Shown: positions 25,283 through 33,045 of the stretch, piece by piece | Layout: each line of letters opens with the position of its first letter | How positions within the stretch are numbered: the first letter of the stretch is position 1 | Source of the DNA: Legionella cincinnatiensis | GTDB taxonomy: Bacteria; Pseudomonadota; Gammaproteobacteria; Legionellales; Legionellaceae | Reading direction: 5' to 3' | NCBI RefSeq assembly: GCF_900452415.1 | Contig: NZ_UGNX01000001.1 | Coordinates: 1,860,001 to 1,924,000 of the forward strand | DNA: 64,000 bases | Program-made: the position numbers and the translations under genes | The notes under the pieces: generated by a model | The model's database searches: none | Seen by the model: the letters and a program-made list of their open reading frames with translations, nothing else | Told to the model about the DNA's origin: nothing

Positions 25283-26572
25283 TTAATGAGTCGCTCGATG
25301 CTCATCTTTAACCCACCTCATTAAAAAAGCACCAATAATTTGATACAGAGGTAGAATGGCTAAAGCAATATGATAGCTAAATAGTGAAAAGTCATGTGTG
25401 ATACCTGAATTGCTAAAAACATCGAGTAATTTCCCTATAGCAGGCTCGGAAATTGCATCTAGAAATGCATCACTTGCATTAATCAATGAGGTGACTGTGC
25501 CAGCCAGATAGAGAGGATTTGATTCTTTTCCAATGACAAACACTATTGGAAAAGCACCCAAACTAAAACCGAAGAGAAAAAGCAAAGTGCTGAGTAACCA
25601 AAGAGGCATCGGATGTGCGTAGATAACTAAACTAATGGATAAAGCAGAAACAAGAGTGCTATAAAACATAAATGCACAGCGATTTTGAATGCGATGAGCA
25701 AATAGAGCAAATAAAGGACATGCAATTGCTAAACCTACAAATACTAGGGAAATTAGTGAGGGGGCAACTAATTTATCTAACTGATATGCTTTTTGTAGAA
25801 AAGGGTTTCCCCATAATCCACAGAAGATTACTACTGGAGAGAATGCTAAACCACTATAACCGGTTAATAGCCAATTTTGTTTGTTTTTTACAATTAATAA
25901 AATATCTTGCCATAAGTGTTGGTTTTTTGATGTTTGTTTGATTTCGGGCTCTATGGGGTTAATTACTCCAGGAGGTTGATCTTTAACAATCAATAAAAAA
26001 AGAAAAGCTAGAAAGACCCCTAACCAAGCAACATCAACCAAACTTGCTCTCCATCCTACTTGATTCACAAGCCATGCGAGGGGCATCTGGCCGCAAACAG
26101 CACCAATCATTCCCGATGCAACGAGCAAGGAAGTCAGTAAGGCATAATATTTTTTGGAAAACCATACAGCAGCTAATTTGAAATATGCAATGGATGCAAA
26201 AGAAACACCAACTCCAGTTAAAGCTCGTCCCCATATAGCAGTATTTAATTCTTGGGCTTGGGAAAAGACATAAATACCCAAAGCGCAGCAAAAAATTGCT
26301 CCTGTTGTAATCCATCGGGTACCGTACTGATCAAGAATGATCCCTACAAATAAAGGTACGATAAGATACGTCCAAAAATAAACTCCTGATAAAACACCAA
26401 GTCCTAATCCTTGTAAATGAAAGATTTCCATAAGTTGTTGGGGCATGACACTTGGAAAATTTTGGAGAATGTATTTATAAAATAAAAATCCAGAACATAA
26501 ACTTACAATTAGAACAGCACGACAGGTAATTTTGTTAGGTACTTTATCTATATCAGGGTGGGGGGTTCCCAT
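25283..26572 (-). CDS. MFS transporter, Pht-like, with a Val-rich leader
   Basis: 429 residues with 12 hydrophobic helices, MFS fold. After helix 2 the loop G-I-I-L-D-Q-Y-G-T-R-W fits the conserved MFS loop. The start of helix 1, F-L-F-Y-K-Y-I-L-Q-N-F-P-S-V-M, resembles what I recall of the Legionella phagosomal transporter (Pht) group, of which PhtA imports threonine and PhtJ valine. That assignment is from memory and tentative. The ATG is preceded by GAGGAGAG five bases away. About 230 bases upstream are a strong promoter, a short ORF with six Val codons and a hairpin, which suggests amino-acid-responsive control. Substrate: probably an amino acid, with valine the first guess. Confidence 0.82.
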   Translation of the reverse strand: MGTPHPDIDKVPNKITCRAVLIVSLCSGFLFYKYILQNFPSVMPQQLMEIFHLQGLGLGVLSGVYFWTYLIVPLFVGIILDQYGTRWITTGAIFCCALGIYVFSQAQELNTAIWGRALTGVGVSFASIAYFKLAAVWFSKKYYALLTSLLVASGMIGAVCGQMPLAWLVNQVGWRASLVDVAWLGVFLAFLFLLIVKDQPPGVINPIEPEIKQTSKNQHLWQDILLIVKNKQNWLLTGYSGLAFSPVVIFCGLWGNPFLQKAYQLDKLVAPSLISLVFVGLAIACPLFALFAHRIQNRCAFMFYSTLVSALSISLVIYAHPMPLWLLSTLLFLFGFSLGAFPIVFVIGKESNPLYLAGTVTSLINASDAFLDAISEPAIGKLLDVFSNSGITHDFSLFSYHIALAILPLYQIIGAFLMRWVKDEHRATH

Positions 26573-26577
26573 AGCGA

Positions 26578-26645
26578 CTCTCCTCAGGGTAGTTAGCGTT
26601 TATTTCACATGATTATTTAGCCTTCCCTAGAGAGGCTAAATAATC
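26578..26645 (-). promoter_or_regulatory. Hairpin and sequestrable ribosome-binding site of the MFS gene
   Basis: A perfect 12-bp stem joins 26611-26622 and 26634-26645 around an 11-base loop. The loop holds an octamer (26625-26632) exactly complementary to 26657-26664, the end of the leader ORF. The Shine-Dalgarno GAGGAGAG (minus strand, 26578-26585) is exactly complementary to an octamer inside the leader ORF at 26666-26673. So at least two competing foldings are possible. No T-run follows the stem, which argues for translational rather than transcriptional attenuation. Confidence 0.5.
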
Positions 26646-26658
26646 AAAATACGCGACT

Positions 26659-26775
26659 CTAGGGCGAGGAGAGAAAGACCACGACCACCACGACAGCAGA
26701 AATGATAGAATAGACTGCATGCAACAACTTAGCTGTGCTATTTAAACATAATTGATGTTGCAGTCTGTGATTCAT
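26659..26775 (-). CDS. Putative leader peptide with six consecutive valine codons
   Basis: A 38-codon frame starts at ATG 26775 and stops at TAG 26659-26661. Residues 28-33 are six Val codons (GTC GTG GTG GTC GTG GTC, 26677-26694), preceded by S-I-I-S-A and followed by F-L-S-S-P-stop. This resembles the E. coli ilvB leader peptide, which has Val runs and ends shortly after. The stop lies in a segment that can pair with the loop of the next hairpin. No clear ribosome site is seen before the ATG, and an in-frame TTG at 26727 is an alternative start. Another frame over the same bases gives S-W-W-S-W. It is co-directional with the MFS gene, 86 bases upstream. Confidence 0.5.
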   Translation of the reverse strand: MNHRLQHQLCLNSTAKLLHAVYSIISAVVVVVVFLSSP

Positions 26776-26812
26776 AATAAAACAGAGTGGGTAATAAATT
26801 ATTGATTTCATT

Positions 26813-26842
26813 ATAGTAACAATTTGCATTTGATTTTGTCAA
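26813..26842 (-). promoter_or_regulatory. Sigma-70 promoter upstream of the leader ORF and MFS gene
   Basis: On the minus strand TTGACA (26837-26842) is followed after 18 bases by TACTAT (26813-26818), and then AATG. A TATAAT overlaps it three bases downstream. Transcription would begin near 26806, about 30 bases before the leader ATG at 26775. The rest of the gap 26843-26980 is AT-rich with no gene. Confidence 0.55.
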
Positions 26843-26980
26843 ATAATTATTAAAAAATTTCACAATAAACGGGATATCATCAAAAGTTATTTTGTAACAT
26901 GTGTCTAAGTGGGGGAGTAACTTTAGACCCACCGTGAAAACGGAGGGCCTAATCTTTCATAAGTTTCTTGATAGCAATGG

Positions 26981-28765
26981 TTACTTGAGTTTAGAGGATA
27001 AAGTTGGCTCTAATTCTGGTTCTATAACATCAGGTATTAAATTTTGGGCTCTATGTAACCAATTAAGTCGAACTTCTGGTGACATAATTTTACCAGGATT
27101 TACTTCATCAATCAGTTTATACAGATCGTTTTGATGTTCTGGTGGAATAACACTTTCAAGTACGCGAGTCACATTATGGATATCTTCTTCCTTCGGTGCA
27201 GGAGCTTTTGTGGGTACTAAACGCTCCAAGTTACGCATCATAAAAGAATAACTGCATGGGAAAGGGGGATGCTTTGGTTTAGGGCAAAACTTTGGAGACA
27301 AGTTGTCTTTTTCCCTGTTTCTTTGTACTGGATTAGGTTTAGGTGACATGCTTAAAGGTGGGCTTCCGCAAGTTAACAATGCTCTTTGAGCTTTATTACT
27401 TGATAATGCTTGCAAGACCTGTACTTTGCTGGCTTTTACGTCTTGAATTTGTTCAATAAATTCCTTTCTAAGATTTTTATAATGTTGTTTGCGTTCTTGA
27501 TGCTGTTCAATATCATGTTGCATACACTCATGATGCTGAACAGGGACTACTCGAACTTCATGTTTTAATTTATCGTAGTTAAGTTGGGCTTGTAACCAAT
27601 CTTCTTCACTTAAATTATCTGGGTCCATTTCCTCTGTACAGATAGCATAACAATTCCCTCGTTTTTGAAAACGTGGTTTATGACTTGGATCAACAACAAA
27701 ATGAGCTTGGCTAAAGTCATTGACTTCTTCTAATTCAGCATTAAGAAGTATTTTTTCCTTTCTTAATACTTGCAAAACATGGAGGAACCCTTGTTCTTGT
27801 AATTTCAAACCTTCTAATTCATGTAACAAATAATCTGAAGGTTGATTTTCATGTACATGCTGGCATTCATTTAATTGTTCACGAATGTGTTCAAGGAGCT
27901 GCTCGAATACATGTTCAGCACATTGCGGTGGCTTTTTTAATTGTGCCTGATGGAATGCAAGCTGATGTTCCAACATTTTTATTTTTCGATGGGTAGCAGG
28001 ATGTTCCGGTTGTGCGTTAGGATTGTTCTCATTATGTTGTTGTTTTAACGCGGTCAATTGTGTCGCTAATGATTCTATTTGTTGATTAGTATGAGCAATA
28101 TAATCCATGGGTTGATCATGGAGTATAGGCAATTGAAGGTACATATTTAATTGATCTATATGATCATTAAGATGAGCATGCTTCTCATTCATGAGCACGG
28201 CTTCATCTTCAAGCATCATCAATTGGCTGTCTATTTCAGCTAATTTTTGTTCGAGCTCACCAAGCTTTTTATCTAAAGCATTAAGAGTCTCTGAATATGC
28301 TTTGATATTTGCATCAAGTATATCAACTAAGCTTGGTTGTCCAGACTTAGTTTGTTCGCTTTGTTTTGTTTCTTTTAATTTTTGCTCAATTTGTTGTTGC
28401 GTAATTTCAGAGGCCTGTTTTGCAAGAGCTTTATCTTTAGCTATTAACCCCATAAGCAGAAAAATTAAATGTCGTTGCATGGCAAGTAGTTCTTCTCGAT
28501 ATTGTTCTGCTTTGCGTTGATTTAATTCTTCAATTTTTATTAATTCTTGGCTAATCAATGCAAGTGTCGTTTTTCCTTCAGGTGACTTTAGGAACTCAAC
28601 AATTTGTAGGGGGTTTTGGAATCCAAAACGGTTCAAAAATTGAGTAGAAAAGTAAGCATCTGTTTTTTTGCTGTATGTGTGGTTTTTTTCTAAAGTTGCA
28701 AATAAGTGTTCGAAGTTGTTTGGGGTTAAATTAAGCGTAGTTACAGATGAGAATTGTCTAGGCAC
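26981..28765 (-). CDS. Large coiled-coil protein, effector candidate
   Basis: 594 residues, no signal peptide. Residues about 85-345 and 395-455 are long heptad-like helices rich in Leu, Glu, Gln, Lys and His. A proline-rich basic linker (P-K-P-N-P-V, P-K-P-K-H-P-P-F-P) lies near 490-515, and a smaller folded C-terminal part follows. The ending E-P-E-L-E-P-T-L-S-S-K-L-K has the Glu-rich, hydroxyl-ending look of Dot/Icm signals. The start is GTG at 28765 with GGAG eight bases upstream. I do not recognise a specific family. Legionella has many coiled-coil effectors that act in vesicle traffic, but no function can be inferred here. Confidence 0.62.
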   Translation of the reverse strand: MPRQFSSVTTLNLTPNNFEHLFATLEKNHTYSKKTDAYFSTQFLNRFGFQNPLQIVEFLKSPEGKTTLALISQELIKIEELNQRKAEQYREELLAMQRHLIFLLMGLIAKDKALAKQASEITQQQIEQKLKETKQSEQTKSGQPSLVDILDANIKAYSETLNALDKKLGELEQKLAEIDSQLMMLEDEAVLMNEKHAHLNDHIDQLNMYLQLPILHDQPMDYIAHTNQQIESLATQLTALKQQHNENNPNAQPEHPATHRKIKMLEHQLAFHQAQLKKPPQCAEHVFEQLLEHIREQLNECQHVHENQPSDYLLHELEGLKLQEQGFLHVLQVLRKEKILLNAELEEVNDFSQAHFVVDPSHKPRFQKRGNCYAICTEEMDPDNLSEEDWLQAQLNYDKLKHEVRVVPVQHHECMQHDIEQHQERKQHYKNLRKEFIEQIQDVKASKVQVLQALSSNKAQRALLTCGSPPLSMSPKPNPVQRNREKDNLSPKFCPKPKHPPFPCSYSFMMRNLERLVPTKAPAPKEEDIHNVTRVLESVIPPEHQNDLYKLIDEVNPGKIMSPEVRLNWLHRAQNLIPDVIEPELEPTLSSKLK

Positions 28766-28925
28766 AGGAAAAACTCCATATTAATGTCTGTTCAAATTAT
28801 AACCTTTTTTCATTTTGAAGTAAAGTATAATTTCTTGAAAGCAAATTGAAAATAACTAGTCTTTTATGAATTAAAATCTCAATTAGGCACTGATAATCTG
28901 AGTTAAGTTGCAAATTACCAGAGAT

Positions 28926-29909
28926 TCAAAGAGTAATTACTGCTGCTCCTGTAAATCGTCCATATCGAAGATCATCAAGGGCTTCATTTACTTTAGTTAA
29001 TGGGTAGATGTGAATTTCTGTTTTAACAGGTATTTGTGGTGCTAATTGTAAAAATTCTTTGCCATCCTTTCTCGTGAGATTGGCTACAGAACAAAGCGTA
29101 CGTTCCCCCCAAAGAATTTGGTAGGGGAAACTAGGGATATCGCTCATATGTATACCCGCACAAACAACCGTCCCACCTTTTAGTGTATTGCGTAATGCAT
29201 GAGGTACGAGCTCTCCCACTGGGGCAAAAATAATCGCTGCATCGAGTGGATGTGGTGGGTTTTGTTTTGAATCTCCAGCCCAGGTGGCTCCTAATTGATA
29301 AGCAAAACTCTGTGCTTTATTATCTCCAGGAGTTGTAAAAGCATAGACTTTACGGCCTTGTTTATTGGCTACTTGAATAAGAATATGTGCTGCCGCACCA
29401 AAGCCATATAGTCCTAAATGCTTCGCATCAGCTGTTTTTAATAAAGCACGATAGCCAATTAATCCGGCACAGAAAAGCGGCGCGGCTTGATAATCAGAAT
29501 ATCCCTCGGGTATAGGAAAACAAAATCGATGGTTAGCCACACAATATTGAGCAAATCCACCATCAATTTGATATCCAGTAAAACGAGCATGATCACACAG
29601 ATTTTCACGTCCTGACATACAAAATGAGCACGTTTCGCAACTACCGCCTAACCATGGGACACCTATTCGCTCTCCCACATTAAAAGAGCTTACTGAAGAT
29701 CCTAATTGTTCAATTGTACCTACAATTTGATGACCTGGAATTAGAGGAAGTTTGGGGGCGGTTAATTCTCCATCAACGACATGCAAATCAGTGCGACAAA
29801 TGCCACAGGCGTGAACTTTAATGAGTAACTCATTAGATTTTGGTTCTGGTTTTTTGATTTTTTTTAGAACGAGTGGTTGTCCTTTATGCTCCATAATCAT
29901 TGCGTACAT
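28926..29909 (-). CDS. Zinc-dependent alcohol dehydrogenase
   Basis: 327 residues of the medium-chain dehydrogenase family, oxidising alcohols or reducing aldehydes with NAD(P). The catalytic zinc site is seen as C-G-I-C-R-T-D-L-H near residue 36 with G-H-Q-I-V-G near 59. The structural zinc Cys set is C-E-T-C-S-F-C-M-S-G-R-E-N-L-C at about 90-104. The Rossmann loop reads G-L-Y-G-F-G-A-A-A-H near 166. AGGA precedes the ATG. It diverges from the small heat-shock gene. Substrate unknown. Confidence 0.9.
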   Translation of the reverse strand: MYAMIMEHKGQPLVLKKIKKPEPKSNELLIKVHACGICRTDLHVVDGELTAPKLPLIPGHQIVGTIEQLGSSVSSFNVGERIGVPWLGGSCETCSFCMSGRENLCDHARFTGYQIDGGFAQYCVANHRFCFPIPEGYSDYQAAPLFCAGLIGYRALLKTADAKHLGLYGFGAAAHILIQVANKQGRKVYAFTTPGDNKAQSFAYQLGATWAGDSKQNPPHPLDAAIIFAPVGELVPHALRNTLKGGTVVCAGIHMSDIPSFPYQILWGERTLCSVANLTRKDGKEFLQLAPQIPVKTEIHIYPLTKVNEALDDLRYGRFTGAAVITL

Positions 29910-30040
29910 GATTATATCCTTTTCCTCTTTTTATACATTAAATGTAGTTTAAAAATTGATTTTTAGCACTTGACAAAAAGACTTTGTAGATCAAACTTAA
30001 TAGTTGTAATGGGCATGGATAATAAATTTAAGGGAGCTAA

Positions 30041-30538
30041 ATGATGAATACATTACTTAAATGGAAGAAAGGACACTCTGTTCCTGTTGAACATTCCAAT
30101 AATCCATTTTTAAGCCTCCAACATGAGGTCGATAGAGCATTTCGTGATTTTTATGATATGTTCTCGTTCAATAGGCCTACTGGTGAACAGTTTGAAAATC
30201 TTAATCTTCTCCCATCAATGGACGTGGTTGAAGATGAAGCGCATATCTCAGTGCAAATAGAAATGCCTGGCATGGATGAGAAAGACATTAAAGTATCTTT
30301 TGTGAATAATATTCTTACTATTAGTGGTGAAAAGTCTACTTCTAAAAAGAATGAAAATAAAAAATTTCTTTCCCGCGAAATTAGCTATGGAAAATATGAG
30401 CGATCCATTTCTTTACCATCAACCGTTGATGCAGAGAAAGCTAAAGCAACTTTTAAGAAAGGTATGTTGTGGATAGAATTACCTAAAAAACCAGAAGCTA
30501 AAGGTAAAGGACGTGATATTAAGGTAGAACAAGCTTAA
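30041..30538 (+). CDS. Small heat-shock protein, Hsp20/alpha-crystallin family
   Basis: 165 residues. An N-terminal arm is followed by the alpha-crystallin domain at about 50-145, with P-S-M-D-V-V-E-D-E, the E-M-P-G-M-D-E-K-D-I-K-V strand, and F-K-K-G-M-L-W-I-E-L-P-K near the end (the G-x-L motif). It binds unfolding proteins without ATP. AGGGAG precedes two adjacent ATGs (30041, 30044). TTGACA at 29970-29975 may be a -35 element, though the -10 is weak. Legionella GspA is a member of this family; I do not claim it is that gene. A hairpin terminator follows. Confidence 0.9.
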   Translation: MMNTLLKWKKGHSVPVEHSNNPFLSLQHEVDRAFRDFYDMFSFNRPTGEQFENLNLLPSMDVVEDEAHISVQIEMPGMDEKDIKVSFVNNILTISGEKSTSKKNENKKFLSREISYGKYERSISLPSTVDAEKAKATFKKGMLWIELPKKPEAKGKGRDIKVEQA

Positions 30539-30546
30539 AGATTACT

Positions 30547-30577
30547 TTGCTAATGCTTCTGTCAGGGGCATTAGCAA
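30547..30577 (+). terminator. Terminator hairpin after hsp20
   Basis: TTGCTAATGC at 30547-30556 and GCATTAGCAA at 30568-30577 form a perfect 10-bp stem with an 11-base loop, nine bases after the stop. The T-tract after it is poor. Confidence 0.6.
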
Positions 30578-30651
30578 TTGGACTTATTGGGAGTTTTGTG
30601 CTGAGATTGGAAAGGACAGGTAATACAATACTATAAGATAGGAGTCGAAGC

Positions 30652-31023
30652 ATGAAACAACATTCCCCAGGATTTTTGGCCTTAGTTAAAGATTCTAAAA
30701 GTCGTATTCAAGAAATAACACCTCAAGCATTAAAAGAAAAAATTGAGCTTCAAGAACCTATGCTAATTATTGATGTGCGTGAATCTGATGAATGGGAAAC
30801 AGGATATATTCCAACTGCAATTCATTTAAGTAAAGGGATTATTGAGCGTGACATTGAAAAGAAAGTTCCAGATTTGAATACAAAAATGGTTGTGTATTGC
30901 AGTGGTGGTTTTCGCTGTGCTTTAGTTGCGGATAGTTTACAGAAAATAGGATATACGCAGGTTTATTCTCTGGATACTGGCTTACAAGGTTGGCTTGATG
31001 CAGGTTATTCGTTGCAAAAATAG
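30652..31023 (+). CDS. Rhodanese-like sulfurtransferase
   Basis: 123 residues forming a single rhodanese domain. The segment L-I-I-D-V-R-E-S-D-E-W-E-T-G-Y-I-P-T-A-I is the CH2A-like start. The active loop is C-S-G-G-F-R at about residue 83, with the catalytic Cys carrying persulfide. The loop has six residues, as in GlpE/PspE-type sulfurtransferases. AGGAG precedes the ATG. There is no signal peptide, so it is cytoplasmic. The sulfur acceptor is unknown. Confidence 0.88.
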   Translation: MKQHSPGFLALVKDSKSRIQEITPQALKEKIELQEPMLIIDVRESDEWETGYIPTAIHLSKGIIERDIEKKVPDLNTKMVVYCSGGFRCALVADSLQKIGYTQVYSLDTGLQGWLDAGYSLQK

Positions 31024-31067
31024 TCTGCATTTTGCGTCTCCAATATAATAAATAGGGTTAATATTTT

Positions 31068-32972
31068 TTAAGTTTTAGAATAAAGCGTAACGGTATAAAC
31101 GTGATTCCAAAACCAATCATTATCCTGAGTGGTTGTAATCATAAAAGACTTTACTCTTTTTTCATTTAAGTTGACATTTTTTTGATACAGCAAAGAAAAC
31201 TCCATGGTATTTTCAATAAGAGGGGAAAGAAGAAAATCCGATTTTGCCATGCTTGCAATCAAGCGATAATGCCTCACAGATCCATTTTTTAAATGTAAGA
31301 TTATCTGTAATTGATTTGGTTTAAAGAAAATTGTTACTAGCTTTCCCCAAATAGTTGGTTGTATCTCTATTGTTGCAAAGACAGGTTTTTTCTGTTCTGG
31401 TAAAATAACAAGTTCTCCAAGAGTATGTTGTTCACTACTTAATAGCGACTCCTTTTCTTGAGCAATCGTTTTTCTTTTGTGTAAGAACAAAAAATTGTTA
31501 TGTACCTTTGTGGGCTTATAATGGGTGAGCAATAGAGGCCAGCTTGCTCCATCCTCTAAAGAAGGTACTCTTCCATCAATCGGTTCAATTTTAAAAAAAA
31601 TATTGTCTGGGCTTTGTCTTCCTTGTAAATGTTTTTTATTATCTTCGGCCAAACTAGGGGTAAAGACAGAATAGCTTTGAAAAATTGGGCGAGGGGACCA
31701 GCGATTTTGAGAGGAGATGAGGTAAGACTGATTATATGAATAAATATCCGTAGTACCTTGGAGCAAGGGGAAGTTTGCTTGTTCCCGTAAGAAATTCATA
31801 GTAAATGCAAAATTCTTTTCCAACCATTGGGAATCTTGGATTCTGCTTTTTAAACCATGCCATGTTGCTGAATAAGAAGATTTAAAATTATCAAAAATGG
31901 ATATTTTTGTGTAGTGCCCATTAATATAATTCCAGCTACTTAATGAAAGAAATAGAATGAGATAAGTGCTACCCGAGTGAAATAGAAAAGGTAAAAAAAG
32001 TCCTGCTAATAACACGGAGGTTCCGGGTATGAATGCATGACCAACATGACGGGTAAAACCTGTTTTAAACGAAACAAACAAAAAAGCAAAAAAAACGCAA
32101 AGTAAAAATAACTTAGCTCCGGCTTGTACTCGTTTATGGCATAAAATAAGCAGGAAAATTGAGCTTGAAGTTATTAAATACAGTACAATATCACTAGTAT
32201 TCCCAATAGTAGACATTGCTTCACTAAAGCCGGAAGCTATAGAAAGGCTGCTGACTAAGTAGTCCGGTAAATAAATTATAGATTGGCCTGCTGCAAGCCA
32301 AAATAGGGTAAGTGAGGCAATCAATGAAGCGAAACACATTAAACCAAATTTGACTTGTTTATTGACAAGAAAAAATATGGAGCACAAGCAGGTTACCGCG
32401 AGGCAAAGAATAAGCATGGAGCCTTTTATTAAAGCCAATAACCCAAAAGGAGTAAAAAAGAACGCTATTAAAAACATACAGGCGTTGTTTGAGTGGGATA
32501 TTTCCTTGGTTTGGTACATCATTTTAAAACTGATTAATCCAACAAGTAGCGCATAGGAAAAAAATAATGAATCTCGAGCATATAGCATTCCAAAAAGAGG
32601 GACACAAAAAATGAGGGTCCAGTACCATCGGGTGTTCTTCATTAAAAACAGCAAGGCTACCCAATAGGAAATTGCTAAGTATAGACTTCCTACATCCATC
32701 ATTATATGAGTAGTAGGATGGTAAGCCTTGGTATAGATGGACGAATAAGGGCCTAAGGTAAATATGATGTCTTTTCCAAAGGCTAATCCTTGCGCGACTG
32801 CTTGATTTAATCCTAATGCCCATGAAGAATCAATACCCGATGCGGGTAGCTTGGGAGAGAATGGGATAAAGACACTCACCGTAATAAGAAGTAAGATGAG
32901 CTTACAAAGAAGGGCAAATATTTGATTTAAATTTTCGAGCACCTTCTTTTGGGGAGTACGCAATGCAAGCAT
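31068..32972 (-). CDS. Multipass membrane protein of unknown function
   Basis: About 634 residues. The first 330 carry roughly ten hydrophobic helices; the remaining 300 are polar and probably periplasmic, followed by a beta-rich end. The overall layout is like glycosyltransferase-C or O-antigen-type membrane enzymes, but I see no diagnostic motif. The frame opens at TTG 32984, but ATG 32972 has GGAG at the right distance and is preferred. It converges with the rhodanese gene and follows the copper oxidase gene on the same strand after 73 bases. Confidence 0.6.
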   Translation of the reverse strand: MLALRTPQKKVLENLNQIFALLCKLILLLITVSVFIPFSPKLPASGIDSSWALGLNQAVAQGLAFGKDIIFTLGPYSSIYTKAYHPTTHIMMDVGSLYLAISYWVALLFLMKNTRWYWTLIFCVPLFGMLYARDSLFFSYALLVGLISFKMMYQTKEISHSNNACMFLIAFFFTPFGLLALIKGSMLILCLAVTCLCSIFFLVNKQVKFGLMCFASLIASLTLFWLAAGQSIIYLPDYLVSSLSIASGFSEAMSTIGNTSDIVLYLITSSSIFLLILCHKRVQAGAKLFLLCVFFAFLFVSFKTGFTRHVGHAFIPGTSVLLAGLFLPFLFHSGSTYLILFLSLSSWNYINGHYTKISIFDNFKSSYSATWHGLKSRIQDSQWLEKNFAFTMNFLREQANFPLLQGTTDIYSYNQSYLISSQNRWSPRPIFQSYSVFTPSLAEDNKKHLQGRQSPDNIFFKIEPIDGRVPSLEDGASWPLLLTHYKPTKVHNNFLFLHKRKTIAQEKESLLSSEQHTLGELVILPEQKKPVFATIEIQPTIWGKLVTIFFKPNQLQIILHLKNGSVRHYRLIASMAKSDFLLSPLIENTMEFSLLYQKNVNLNEKRVKSFMITTTQDNDWFWNHVYTVTLYSKT

Positions 32973-33045
32973 ACAAAGCTCCAATTTTTTTCAGCATAGT
33001 GTAGCTTAATTCATGGTTTGCTGTAATAACATTTTGATCCTGTTG

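Noticed and set aside
26611..26720. A Trp-type leader peptide: ATG 26720 opens a 35-codon frame with S-W-W-S-W over the same bases as the Val run.
   Set aside because: The frame runs through the whole hairpin to its end and has no early stop, unlike known leaders. The Val frame stops at the expected place. It stays as the alternative if the Val frame is not conserved.
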